From Marinitenerispora sediminis (lineage in GTDB: Bacteria; Actinomycetota; Actinomycetes; Streptosporangiales; Streptosporangiaceae): a stretch of 63,740 nucleotides of DNA. This document shows positions 1 through 10,329 of the stretch, one piece after another. The notes under the pieces were generated by a model. The model had not been told where the DNA came from, did not search any database, and saw only the letters and a program-made list of their open reading frames with translations. The stretch is taken from the NCBI RefSeq assembly GCF_003336425.1, contig NZ_QEIO01000007.1, positions 1 through 63,740 of the forward strand. Reading direction: 5' to 3'. A program made the translations under genes and the position numbers. Within the stretch, counting starts at the first letter, position 1; each line of letters opens with the position of its first letter.

Positions 1-153
1 GTCCGCGTCGTCGGACGCGGCGGCTTCCGCGTGCGCCATGTCGCCTGGTCCGTGCGGGAGGGCCCGCGACTCCCCGTCCGCGTCGTCGGACGCGGCGGCC
101 TCCGCGTGCGCCATGGCATCCCTCCCGTGCCCGATCGGCGACTCCCCGCTCAT
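1..153 (-). CDS. N-terminal fragment of an unidentified protein (runs off the left edge)
   Basis: An open frame starts at an ATG on the minus strand and stays open for 51 codons to the window edge, preceded by a GGTGGG ribosome-binding-site-like stretch. The visible N-terminus is Ala/Asp/Glu-rich and carries a 25-residue tandem repeat beginning MAHAEAAASDDAD; at DNA level it is a 40-bp direct repeat (1-40 and 76-115) with one mismatch, offset by exactly 75 nt, so it keeps frame. It is divergent from the lycopene cyclase with about 41 bp between starts. Only a low-complexity N-terminus is visible, so the product cannot be named; a carotenoid gene would fit the neighbour, but that is a guess. 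Confidence 0.45.
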   Translation of the reverse strand, partial: MSGESPIGHGRDAMAHAEAAASDDADGESRALPHGPGDMAHAEAAASDDAD

Positions 154-194
154 CCCACCGGGTGCGCGGCCACCGCCCGTGCCATGCTGGCGCC

Positions 195-1382
195 ATGCGC
201 GAGGTCGACGTCGCCGTGGTGGGTGCGGGTGCCGCCGGACTGTCCCTTACCCACCGCCTGGCCGCGGCGAACGCCGCCTCCGGTCACCCCCTTACCATCG
301 CGCTGCTGGAGCCGCCTCCCGGACCCGGCACCCCGCCGGAGCGGACATGGTGCTTCTGGGAGCGCGGGCCCGGCCCGTGGGATCCGATCGTCGCGGCGCG
401 GTGGGAGCACCTGGAGGTCGTCGAGCCCGACGGCACCCGGCACCGCGCTTCCGCCGAGCCACTGACGTACAAGATGCTGCGCTCACGCGACGTCGACCGG
501 CACGTCCGCGGCGCGCTCCGCGAGCGGGAGCAGCTGACCGCGACGGTCACCGCGATCGAGGACGGCCCGGAGCGCGCCGTGCTGCGGATGAGGGACCCGG
601 CCGGCGCGGAATCGGAGCTGGCCGCCCGATGGGTGTTCGACTCCCGCCCCCTCGCGCGGGCGCCGGCCGACGCGACGGCCCTGCTCCAGCACTTCCGCGG
701 CTGGTTCGTCCGCACATCCGGCGACGCGTTCACCCCGGACACCGCCTGCCTGATGGACCTGCGCACACCCCAGCCGCGCCGCGGGGTGAGCTTCGGCTAC
801 CTGCTGCCGCTCTCGGCGCGGGAGGCGCTGGTCGAGTACACGGAGTTCACCCGCGCGGCCCTCGACGACGCCGGCTACACGGCCGCGCTGCGCGACTACA
901 CCGGCCGCTGCCTCGACCTCGGCCCCTTCACCGTCACGGCCGTCGAACAGGGGGCGATCCCGATGACCGACGGCCGCTGGCACACCCGGGCCGGCCGCCG
1001 CGTCTTCCGCATCGGCACCTCCGGCGGCGCCACCCGCCCCGCCACCGGATACACGTTCAGCGGCATCCAACGCCAGGCCACCGCGATCACCACCGCCCTG
1101 CACCACGGCCGCACCCCGGTCCCCCCGGTGCCGCACCGCCCACGCCACCTCGCGATGGACGCCGTCCTGCTGCGCGCACTCGACACCGGAAGACTCGACG
1201 GAGCCGACTTCTTCGCCCGCCTCTTCCGCCGCAACGGACTCCCCGGCGTCCTCGACTTCCTCGACGGCCGCAGCGGCCTCACCCGCGAACTGGCCCTGGG
1301 AGCGACAACCCCGGTCGGACCGATGGCCCTGACGACACTCGAACACGCATGGCGGAGGGGACTCAGACGACGCCGGGGGTGA
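195..1382 (+). CDS. crtY: Lycopene beta-cyclase family flavoprotein (CrtY-like)
   Basis: 395 aa. The N-terminus is a Rossmann dinucleotide-binding fold (VAVVGAGAAGLSL, about residues 5-17). The ERTWCFWE block and the later GTSGGATRPATGYTF block are diagnostic of bacterial FAD-dependent lycopene cyclases, which close the beta-ionone rings of lycopene in carotenoid synthesis. Length matches the CrtY family (about 380-400 aa). I chose the ATG directly before the Rossmann motif; an upstream in-frame ATG would add 11 residues not expected in the family. No other carotenoid gene is visible, so the remaining pathway must lie to the left or elsewhere. Substrate specificity (lycopene or a related acyclic carotenoid) cannot be read from the sequence. 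Confidence 0.88.
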   Translation: MREVDVAVVGAGAAGLSLTHRLAAANAASGHPLTIALLEPPPGPGTPPERTWCFWERGPGPWDPIVAARWEHLEVVEPDGTRHRASAEPLTYKMLRSRDVDRHVRGALREREQLTATVTAIEDGPERAVLRMRDPAGAESELAARWVFDSRPLARAPADATALLQHFRGWFVRTSGDAFTPDTACLMDLRTPQPRRGVSFGYLLPLSAREALVEYTEFTRAALDDAGYTAALRDYTGRCLDLGPFTVTAVEQGAIPMTDGRWHTRAGRRVFRIGTSGGATRPATGYTFSGIQRQATAITTALHHGRTPVPPVPHRPRHLAMDAVLLRALDTGRLDGADFFARLFRRNGLPGVLDFLDGRSGLTRELALGATTPVGPMALTTLEHAWRRGLRRRRG

Positions 1383-1923
1383 GGGGCATCCGGATGAAGT
1401 GGGCTTTAGGGGGCCTCCCAGCAGATGGGCAGCCCAACCGCCGCCGGATCCTGACGATCGAGGCGGTTTATCCCTGGCAATCGGCGTAGCCGTCCGCCGA
1501 GTATTTCCGAGCATCTTCACGGAAACGTGTTGTCAGGATACACAGAGTAGCGCTTCCATGGACCCCGACCAGCCGCACCGGGCGGCTGGTCGGGCGGAAA
1601 GGCGACGCGGATGCGTCGATCAGGGCATGGGTGTGTGGTTCCTTGCCTCCGGCAGGGACACGCTGACCGGAAGGTCTGGGGCGAGCCTGGTCGTCCAGCC
1701 TTGTCGGGGGGCCCATGGCGATGGGGCCCGGCGTTTCAGCGCGAGACACGCGCCGACATGTGCCGGTTCTAGTTGTGGGAGGCGCCCGATGAGGACGATC
1801 GCGCGCCCACGACCCCGGGGAAACAGCCACACTCGCGTTCATCATGACGAACGACCGAGGCGAGTCGATGGCAGCGGCGCCCGCCCTTCCACCCGGAAGC
1901 TCCAGTCGGCGGGCTGGCGAACC
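1383..1923. other. Non-coding stretch after the cyclase
   Basis: About 540 bp with no reading frame that resembles a protein; the long overlapping frames on both strands are GC-driven. The only clear structure is the hairpin annotated separately at 1564-1594. Confidence 0.5.
1564..1594 (+). terminator. Strong hairpin downstream of the lycopene cyclase
   Basis: A perfect 12-bp stem, CCCGACCAGCCG (1564-1575) against CGGCTGGTCGGG (1583-1594), with a 7-nt loop. There is no U tract, as is common for actinobacterial terminators. It is about 180 bp after the crtY stop, so its assignment to that gene is tentative. Confidence 0.45.
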
Positions 1924-2193
1924 ATGCCGAATTCCGGTCCACCGGTAGGTGCAGGAGCGGACGCTGTCGGCCCCGCCCAGCGGTTGTACGCGGCGTTGCG
2001 CTCGCACGGCGTGCACCGGATCTATGGAGCGGTGCACGTGTCGGTGTCGGTGCTGTCGCTGCCGAGCGGGATTACGGTGTGGTGCCGGAGCGGGGTCTTC
2101 GAGTGGAGTAGCGTCGGCGGCGGTAGGACGGTGGTTCCGGCGGCGGATGTTCAGGAGGTGGTGCGTTTGCTGTTGGCGACGCTGCACACGTGA
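1924..2193 (+). CDS. Small actinobacterial protein of unknown function
   Basis: 89 aa. The central part (LYAALRSHGVHRIYGAVHVSVSVLSLPSG..VWC) alternates hydrophobic and polar residues like a small beta-sheet protein and resembles short hypothetical proteins common in Streptomyces-type genomes. In those genomes they often sit near an XRE regulator or a methyltransferase; no partner is present here. The ATG was chosen because the homology-like part begins shortly after it; no strong ribosome-binding site is visible. It ends about 70 bp before the CRISPR leader element. No signal peptide is apparent. Function unknown. Confidence 0.5.
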   Translation: MPNSGPPVGAGADAVGPAQRLYAALRSHGVHRIYGAVHVSVSVLSLPSGITVWCRSGVFEWSSVGGGRTVVPAADVQEVVRLLLATLHT

Positions 2194-2265
2194 GGGCGTG
2201 GAGTGTATGTCGGCGGTTAAGGGTTTCGCGTCTTTCAAGGAAGTATGGAAAGGTCTGGGTTGGAT

Positions 2266-3805
<1,540 letters not shown>

Positions 3806-3976
3806 CTGCCTTACACCGGGCCTGCCCACCTGCTCTATAGCACAGCACTCCTCGCAAGAATGGTGAATTGGGAAAACCACTTCTCAGTTGTCCATTTCAG
3901 GTCACGCTGGTTCCGTGTGGCTCTGATTGTCTCTGGGGTGTCTTACCTTTCCTTCCGGTGCTCGGGAGGAGGGGAG

Positions 3977-6193
3977 ATGGTGGGAGAACTTGTCGCGCAC
4001 AGCCCGAACAGCGACGGGCAATGGCATTCGCTTCGTGATCACCTTCGTGGAACGGGGGATTTGGCATACGAATATGCGAAAGCGTTCCAGTCGGGCGATT
4101 TGGGGCGTTTTCTTGGTCTGGCGCACGATGTCGGCAAAGGAAAGCCAGTCTGGCAGGACGGTCTGGTATGCGTGGCTGGTGCCGATCGGCCGGTTGGTGT
4201 TCCCCACAAGCACGAGGGAACGTGGTGGGCGGCTCGCCATGCCGGGGTGTGGTCGGCCGTGGTGCTGGGGCACCACGGCGGGTTGCCGGACCGGCAGGAC
4301 CTCCAAGACGCGGTGCGGCGGGTGACCGGCGACCGGCTCGCGGAGTTTCAGGCGACGGTGGACCGGGTGGCCCGAGAGGTGCCCGAAATCGTCCCGGCAG
4401 AACGGCCGCAGGTGCCGTCGTGGGTGGACGGGCGGGATTGGCCGACGTGCGACGTGTTCATGCGGATGCTGTTCAGCGCGGTTGTGGACGCCGACTTCCT
4501 CGACACCGAACGACACCACTCCGGCGCCCGCCCCGTCTCATCGGAGGAGCCCGGCCGTCTGGTCGAGCGGTTCGAACGCCAGCGCGCGGCCATGGTCGCC
4601 GGCAGCTCCTCGCGGTTGGCCGGACTGCGTGGCGAGGTGTATGACTACGCGGCGACGGCGGCCAAGCTCCCGCCGGGCGTGTTCCGGCTCGCCGCCCCGA
4701 CCGGGACCGCCAAGACGTTGGCCATGGCCGGGTTCGGCCTGCGCCACCTGGCCGCTCATGGCATGCGCCGGGTCGTTATGGCGGTGCCCTTCCTGTCGAT
4801 CACCGACCAGAACGCCGAGGTGCTCCGGCGCCTGCTCGACGCCAAGGGACAGCTGCCCACCGTGTTGGAGCACCACAGCGCCGTCGAACTGGAGCCAGCA
4901 GAGGAACGCCAAACGCCGCAGGGCAAGCCGTGGCAGCGCTTGGCGGCGGAGAACTGGGATGCGCCGTTCGTGGTGACCACCATGGTGCAGCTGTTCGAGT
5001 CGATCTTCTCCCACCGCCCCTCGGCGATGCGCAAGCTGCACCGGCTCGCCGGCGCGGTGATCCTGCTGGACGAGGTCCAGGCGATCCCGGACCGATTGGT
5101 GCTGCCGATCCTGTCGGTGTTGCGCACCCTGACCGAGCACTTCGGGACGACGGTGGTGCTGTCCTCGGCCACCCAGCCCAGCTACTGGGCACTGGCGCCG
5201 TTCGCCGACCTTCCCGTGCGTGACATCGTGCCGCCGGCCGCCGGGCTGGACGACAGGGCGCGTCGGGTGCGCTACGAGTGGAGGCTGCAGCCGCGCCCCA
5301 CGTGGGAGAAGGTCGCCGACGAACTCGCCGATGCACGGCAGTCCCTGACGATCGTCAACACGACCCGCGACGCCGCCGCGCTGCACCGCCTGCTGCCCGA
5401 CCGCAGCCTGCATTGCCGGCACTTGTCGACGCGGATGGCCGCCGAGCACCGCGCGCGTGTGATCGCCGAGGTGAAGGCGCGCCTGCGCGCGGGGGGCCCG
5501 ATCGCGCTGGTGTCCACCCAGTTGATCGAGGCCGGGGTCGACCTGGACTTCCCGCTGGTATGGCGGGCGTGGACGTGCGCGGACTCCCTCCAGCAGGCCG
5601 CGGGCCGCTGCAACCGGGACGGCGACCTGGACTGCGGGCATGTGGTGGTCTTCGACCCCGTCGACGGCGGACACCCCAGCGATGAGTCCTACAAGGCGGC
5701 CCTGGCCGCCACCGCGGAGTTCTTCGGCCCCGGCCTGGCCGACCCCGACGACAGGGAAGCGATCCGGGCGTACTACCGGCGCCGGTTCATCAACCAGAAC
5801 CTGGAACACCCGACGGGCTCGGCTGACAAGCCGCGCAGTGTCAACGGGGCGATGATCCAGCGGTGGCGGCAGGACGGTGACTTTCCCCGGGTGGCGCAGG
5901 CGTTCCGCATGATCGACGAGCACTCGGTGCCCGTCGTGGTCCCGCGCTGCAACCCGCAGCGGGAGAAGGAAGCCGACGACCTCCTCCGGGCTCTGCCCCA
6001 CGTCGACCCCGCCCAGCAGCGATCCCTGATACGGCGGCTCCAGCCGTTCATGGCCTCCCTGCCTCAGCACCGCGCTCGCCGCGCCGTCGATGCCGGCGAC
6101 GCTCAGTGGCTCGGCGACCTCCTGCTGTGGGACGGCGCGTACGACGAGCACCGCGGACTCGACACCTTCAACGAAGAGGACATGGTCTGGTGA
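3977..6193 (+). CDS. cas3: CRISPR-associated helicase-nuclease Cas3 (HD + DExx helicase), type I-C
   Basis: 738 aa. Cas3 is recruited by Cascade to an R-loop, then nicks and degrades the invader processively. An N-terminal HD nuclease region has H50-D51 in LAHDVGKG plus further histidines (HKHEGTWWAARH). The superfamily 2 helicase follows: Walker A APTGTAKT with K246 (GTAKT rather than GTGKT), motif II DEVQ at 365-368, motif III SSATQ, motif V STQLIEAGVDLDF and motif VI QQAAGRCNRDG. The start was set at the ATG behind GGGAGGAGGGG; an earlier in-frame ATG (3860) would add 39 residues unlike Cas3. It is the first gene of the cas operon, 171 bp after array 1, and its stop overlaps the cas5 start. 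Confidence 0.96.
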   Translation: MVGELVAHSPNSDGQWHSLRDHLRGTGDLAYEYAKAFQSGDLGRFLGLAHDVGKGKPVWQDGLVCVAGADRPVGVPHKHEGTWWAARHAGVWSAVVLGHHGGLPDRQDLQDAVRRVTGDRLAEFQATVDRVAREVPEIVPAERPQVPSWVDGRDWPTCDVFMRMLFSAVVDADFLDTERHHSGARPVSSEEPGRLVERFERQRAAMVAGSSSRLAGLRGEVYDYAATAAKLPPGVFRLAAPTGTAKTLAMAGFGLRHLAAHGMRRVVMAVPFLSITDQNAEVLRRLLDAKGQLPTVLEHHSAVELEPAEERQTPQGKPWQRLAAENWDAPFVVTTMVQLFESIFSHRPSAMRKLHRLAGAVILLDEVQAIPDRLVLPILSVLRTLTEHFGTTVVLSSATQPSYWALAPFADLPVRDIVPPAAGLDDRARRVRYEWRLQPRPTWEKVADELADARQSLTIVNTTRDAAALHRLLPDRSLHCRHLSTRMAAEHRARVIAEVKARLRAGGPIALVSTQLIEAGVDLDFPLVWRAWTCADSLQQAAGRCNRDGDLDCGHVVVFDPVDGGHPSDESYKAALAATAEFFGPGLADPDDREAIRAYYRRRFINQNLEHPTGSADKPRSVNGAMIQRWRQDGDFPRVAQAFRMIDEHSVPVVVPRCNPQREKEADDLLRALPHVDPAQQRSLIRRLQPFMASLPQHRARRAVDAGDAQWLGDLLLWDGAYDEHRGLDTFNEEDMVW

Positions 6194-6873
6194 CACGCCC
6201 GCACTTCCCCCACCCGCCGCTCGTCGTGGAGGTGGCCGGCCCCTTCGCCTGCTTCACCCGCCCGGAGCTGAAGGCCGAACGGGTCAGCTACCCGGTCATG
6301 ACGCCCTCAGCGGCCAAGGGGCTGCTGGAGTCGATCTACTGGAAACCGGAGTTCGACTACCTCATCACCCGGATCGAGGTCCTGCGGCCGATCGCGTGGT
6401 TCTCGATCCGCCGCAACGAGGCGAGCAGCATGCTCAGCCACCACTGGGTGGCCCGAGCCCGCCGCGACCCGACACTCCGCTACGACATCGAGCGCGACCG
6501 CGACCAGCGCAACACTGTCTGCCTGCGCGACGTCGCCTACCGCATCAGCGCCCAGATCCGGCCGCGCCCCCACGCAGACGGCCCCGAGGCGCGCTGGCGG
6601 GACCAGTTCCGCCGCCGGGTCGACCGCGGCGCCTGCTTCTCCCAGCCGTTCCTGGGCACCCGGGAGTTCGCGTGCGACTTCGGCAAAGCCGGCGACCAGC
6701 CGCCGATCGACCACAGCGCTGACCTCGGCTTGATGCTGCACAGCATCGACTACCAACCAGGGGGCGGCGAGAACTACCGGTGGTTCCGCGCCCGCCTGCA
6801 GCGCGGCGTCCTCACCGTCCCAGAGCAGGGGCTGCTCGCTGACCCGGAGATCATCGCGATGGGAGCCCCCTGA
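6190..6873 (+). CDS. cas5c: Cas5d (Cas5c), crRNA-processing endoribonuclease of type I-C
   Basis: 227 aa. The N-terminus has the Cas5 RAMP signature (VVEVAGPFACFTRPELKAER) and the subtype-specific VSYPVMTPSAAKGLLESIYW block. In type I-C this protein replaces Cas6: it cuts the repeat RNA at the 3' base of the hairpin, stays on the 5' handle and caps Cascade. The repeat here has a stem followed by 11 nt, matching that product. The GTG start overlaps the cas3 stop by four bases (GTGA), indicating translational coupling. The family's catalytic Tyr/Lys/His residues cannot be fixed without an alignment. No cas6 is present, as expected for I-C. Confidence 0.95.
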   Translation: MTRPHFPHPPLVVEVAGPFACFTRPELKAERVSYPVMTPSAAKGLLESIYWKPEFDYLITRIEVLRPIAWFSIRRNEASSMLSHHWVARARRDPTLRYDIERDRDQRNTVCLRDVAYRISAQIRPRPHADGPEARWRDQFRRRVDRGACFSQPFLGTREFACDFGKAGDQPPIDHSADLGLMLHSIDYQPGGGENYRWFRARLQRGVLTVPEQGLLADPEIIAMGAP

Positions 6874-8684
6874 TGCTGCTGACAGCCCTGGTCGACTACG
6901 CGCGGCGGCGCCAGGACGACCTTCCGCCCGCCTACCACCGCGTTCGTGGCGTGCGCCGGATGATCAGCCTGAACAGCGCCGGTGAGATCACCAACGCGCG
7001 CACGCCCATCCATGAACTCGGCGGTGCCGACAGCCCGACAGGAACGCCGCGGCCCACCCCGTTGGCGGTGCGCACCAGCGGGATCGCCCCGGCCCTGGTC
7101 GTCGACACCGCCGAGTACGTCCTGGGCGTGGCCAAGGACGATTCAGTCAAGAGCGCCACGGCCGCCGTCAATCGCCACGCCGCCTATCGCAAGCTCCTCG
7201 ATGAGTGGTCCGACGCCCACCCCGACGACCCCACCGTTCAGGCTGTCGCCACGTTCTTCTCCAGCGGCCGCTACCGCGCCCTGCCCACCGATGAACTCCA
7301 GGCGTCCGAGATCGTCTCCTTCCAGGTGGACGGCCAGTGGATCGACACCCACCCCGCCGCCCAGAGTTTCTGGTCCGACGTGGTGATCCGCCGCAAGAAC
7401 CCCAAGGCCACCACGGGCATCTGCCTGGTCTGCGGCCAGCGCGCTCTGCTCGTCACCACCATGCCGGAGTCGGTGCGCTCCACCCTTATCCCCGTGGCCG
7501 ACGGGCGCGGCAACGAAGTCCAAGTCGTCAGCATCAACAAGCCCGCCCAGGGGCGAGGCGGTCAGATCCAGCTGGGGAACACCCCCGTCTGCGGCCAGTG
7601 CGCCGCCCGGGCCACCGGTGCGCTCACCCTGCTGCTCAGCGACGAGCGCCACCACACCCGTGCCGCCGACAGCGTCATGACCTGGTGGACCCGCCGCAGC
7701 ACCTCCGAAGACATGTGGGACGCGCTGTGGGAGCCCACTCCCCAGGTGGTGAAGAACCTGCGCGCCTCCGTCGACCGTCCCCGCCACCGTCCCGCTCCGC
7801 ACGACGACAACGACGACGCCTTCTACGCGCTCACCCTCAGCGCGAACCGCAGTCGCCTGGTGGTACGGGACTGGATCGAGACCACGATCCCGGACCTTCG
7901 CCGACGCTTGGTCCGCTGGTTCGACGACCACGAGGTGCTCAACCCGTGGAACGGGCCGGCCGGGGAACTCGAAGCCCAGCCGTTGTGGCGGCTTGCGCTC
8001 GCGCTTGCCCGCTATGACGACCAGGCCGGCCGCTACGTGGCCAAGTCCGAGCCCCGCTCCGCCCGCCCCCGCCTGCTACGGGCCGCGCTGACCGACACCC
8101 GCCTACCGCCCCAGTTCCTGGCGCGTCTGCTCCAGCGCATCGGCAGCGACCGCCGCCTTGACTCGGCCCGCGCCGCGCTGCTGCGCCTGCTGCTCACACG
8201 TTCGATCCGACCCGGTGAGGAACCCGTGACACCTGAACTCGACCCCGACGCCCGCCACCCCGCCTATGTGTGGGGCCGCATGTTCGCCACCCTGGCCCGC
8301 ATCCAGCGGGACGCCCTCGGTGAGGTCAACGCCGGCATCGAGGACCGCTTTCTCCGTGTGGCCATGACTCGACCCCAGGCCGTGTACCCGTCGCTGCTGG
8401 ACAAGGCGAACAAGCACCTGAGCCGACTGCGCCGCAGCAGCGACAAGGGCGGTTGGGCCACGTTGCGCGAGCGACGGCTGGCCGAGCTCCACGAGCTTCT
8501 CGGCCCGCGCCCACTGCCCGCCACCCTGACCGCCGAGGACCAGGGCCGCTTCCTGCTCGGCCTGTACCACCAGCGCGCCGATGATCTGCGCGCCATGCGC
8601 GAGCAGGCCGCAAAAACCAAGAACACCCCGCCCTCCGGCGACACCGACCACTCCGACGACACCGAGGAAGGCCCGACCGCATGA
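6873..8684 (+). CDS. cas8c: Cas8c (Csd1), large Cascade subunit of type I-C
   Basis: 603 aa, a usual Csd1 length. It opens with MLLTALVDYARRR and GVRRMISLNSAGEI, typical of Csd1, which recognises the PAM and opens DNA for crRNA pairing. A four-cysteine zinc-knuckle-like site is visible as C184-x2-C187 and C240-x2-C243. The C-terminal third is helical and Arg-rich; in type I-C an internal start inside cas8c can yield the small subunit Cas11, and several in-frame ATG or GTG codons lie there, but I could not single one out. The ATG overlaps the cas5 stop by one base and the stop overlaps cas7 by four. Confidence 0.94.
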   Translation: MLLTALVDYARRRQDDLPPAYHRVRGVRRMISLNSAGEITNARTPIHELGGADSPTGTPRPTPLAVRTSGIAPALVVDTAEYVLGVAKDDSVKSATAAVNRHAAYRKLLDEWSDAHPDDPTVQAVATFFSSGRYRALPTDELQASEIVSFQVDGQWIDTHPAAQSFWSDVVIRRKNPKATTGICLVCGQRALLVTTMPESVRSTLIPVADGRGNEVQVVSINKPAQGRGGQIQLGNTPVCGQCAARATGALTLLLSDERHHTRAADSVMTWWTRRSTSEDMWDALWEPTPQVVKNLRASVDRPRHRPAPHDDNDDAFYALTLSANRSRLVVRDWIETTIPDLRRRLVRWFDDHEVLNPWNGPAGELEAQPLWRLALALARYDDQAGRYVAKSEPRSARPRLLRAALTDTRLPPQFLARLLQRIGSDRRLDSARAALLRLLLTRSIRPGEEPVTPELDPDARHPAYVWGRMFATLARIQRDALGEVNAGIEDRFLRVAMTRPQAVYPSLLDKANKHLSRLRRSSDKGGWATLRERRLAELHELLGPRPLPATLTAEDQGRFLLGLYHQRADDLRAMREQAAKTKNTPPSGDTDHSDDTEEGPTA

Positions 8685-9664
8685 GCACGCCCACCACCGA
8701 CCTGACCGCCCACCTGGACCCGGCGCGCAAGCACGACTTCGTGTTCCTGTTCGACGTGCGCGACGGCAACCCCAACGGCGACCCCGACGCCGGCGGCGCG
8801 CCCCGCACCGACCCCGAGACCGGACAGGGTATCGTCACCGACGTCGCCGTCAAACGCAAGATCCGCAACATGGTGGCGCTGCTCGGAGAGAAGAAGCCGG
8901 GCTACGACATCTACGTCGAGGCCGGTGTCGCGCTCAACGCCCAGCACAAGCGCGCCTACGCCGAACTCGACCTCACGCCCGGCCAGGCCGGCGCCGAGGA
9001 CAAGGCCCGGGACTGGATGTGCGAAGCGTTCTTCGACGTGCGCATGTTCGGCGCGGTCATGTCCACCGGCACCGCGCAGGAGAGCGCCGCGGCCGAGGAC
9101 GGCGAGAGCGAGCCGACCTCCAAGAGCAAGGGCAAGGGGAAGAAGGCCAAGACCACGCGTGTTCGCTATTCCTGCGGGCGCGTCCAAGGCCCTGTGCAGC
9201 TCACCTTCTCCCGCAGCGTCGACGTCGTCCTTCCCCTAGAGAACGGCATTACCCGCGTCACCCAGACCCGCGAGGAAGACGTCGCCAACGGCGAGAGCAC
9301 CGAGATAGGCACCAAGCACACCATTCCCTACGGCCTGTACCGGGGGCACGGCTACTTCAGCGCGCCGCTGGCCCGACGCACCGGTGTCACCCACGATGAC
9401 CTTGACATGTTCTGGCGGGCGTTCACGCTGGCCTTCGAACACGATCGGGCCGCCACCCGCGGCGAGATGACCTTGCGTGGCCTGTACGTTTTCACCCACG
9501 ACGATGCCTTCGGCCGCGTCCCGGCCGGCCGCCTCTTCGACCTCCTCCGGATCGACCGGGCGCAGAAGGACGGCCCGGTGACGAGGTCCTTCAACGACTA
9601 CACCGTCCAGATCGACGCCGAGGCAGTGCCCGCCGGCGTCACGCTCACCACGCTCCTCGGATGA
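8681..9664 (+). CDS. cas7: Cas7 (Csd2), Cascade backbone subunit with an unusual charged insert
   Basis: 327 aa. The N-terminal FDVRDGNPNGDPDAGGAPR followed by TDVAVKRKIRNMV is characteristic of Csd2/Cas7, which polymerises along the crRNA spacer. The family-typical stretch running from VMSTG directly into CGRVQGPVQLTFSRS is split here by about 34 residues (131-164): an acidic part (AAAEDGESEP) followed by a Lys-rich part (SKSKGKGKKAKTTR). The reading frame and flanks are intact, so this looks like a real surface-loop insertion, not an error. Four-base overlaps with cas8c and cas4 indicate coupling. Confidence 0.95.
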   Translation: MSTPTTDLTAHLDPARKHDFVFLFDVRDGNPNGDPDAGGAPRTDPETGQGIVTDVAVKRKIRNMVALLGEKKPGYDIYVEAGVALNAQHKRAYAELDLTPGQAGAEDKARDWMCEAFFDVRMFGAVMSTGTAQESAAAEDGESEPTSKSKGKGKKAKTTRVRYSCGRVQGPVQLTFSRSVDVVLPLENGITRVTQTREEDVANGESTEIGTKHTIPYGLYRGHGYFSAPLARRTGVTHDDLDMFWRAFTLAFEHDRAATRGEMTLRGLYVFTHDDAFGRVPAGRLFDLLRIDRAQKDGPVTRSFNDYTVQIDAEAVPAGVTLTTLLG

Positions 9665-10329
9665 CGAGCGCCACAACGTGGGCCGCCCCGCCGGGCGGCC
9701 CACCCCAGGTCACCCTCTCAGCCCTGGAGCACTACGCCTACTGCGGGCGCCAGGCCGGGCTCATCCTTCTCGAAGACGGCTACGTCGACGACGCGGCCAC
9801 CACTCGCGGAACACTGCTGCACCAGCGCGTCCACGAACCCGGCATCGACACCTGCGGCGAACTCCGCGTCCTGCGGGCCCTGCCCGTCTGGTCCGACACC
9901 TACGGCCTCACCGGGGTGTGCGACGTCGTCGAACTACGCAGCGACGGCCACGCCATCCCGGTCGAGCACAAGTCCGGCGACTACACACCCGGAGGCCCCG
10001 CCGACGTCCAACTCGCCGGACAGGCGATGTGCCTGGAAGAAATGTTCGGCCGCACCATCCCCTCCGGCCAGATCTACTCCGGCACCCAACGCCGCCGTCA
10101 CCGTGTCGCCATCACCGACGAACTCCGCCAGCGCGTCCTCGACACCGCCGACGCCGTCCGGAAACTCATCCAAGAACTCTCGCTGCCGCCACCGGCCGCC
10201 GACGCGCGCTGCCGCCGCTGCTCGATGAACACCTCCTGCATGCCCAAACTGCTGGCCAACCAACGCTCCTACACCAGCGCCGCGGCCCAACTCTTCCGCC
10301 CGGCGCCAGAAGCGACCTGGAATGACTGA
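9661..10329 (+). CDS. cas4: Cas4, Fe-S exonuclease of spacer acquisition
   Basis: 222 aa. A RecB-like nuclease core is visible (D88 in GVCDVV, then VEHKSG at 101-106) with the four Fe-S cysteines C28 (YCGRQ), C184, C187 and C193 (CRRCSMNTSC). Cas4 trims prespacers, helps choose those with the correct PAM and sets their orientation, together with Cas1-Cas2. The first residues overlap cas7 and its 3' end overlaps cas1 by eight bases. A short Pro/Gly-rich N-terminus precedes the conserved part. All recognisable catalytic and cluster-binding residues are present. Confidence 0.95.
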   Translation: MTSATTWAAPPGGPPQVTLSALEHYAYCGRQAGLILLEDGYVDDAATTRGTLLHQRVHEPGIDTCGELRVLRALPVWSDTYGLTGVCDVVELRSDGHAIPVEHKSGDYTPGGPADVQLAGQAMCLEEMFGRTIPSGQIYSGTQRRRHRVAITDELRQRVLDTADAVRKLIQELSLPPPAADARCRRCSMNTSCMPKLLANQRSYTSAAAQLFRPAPEATWND

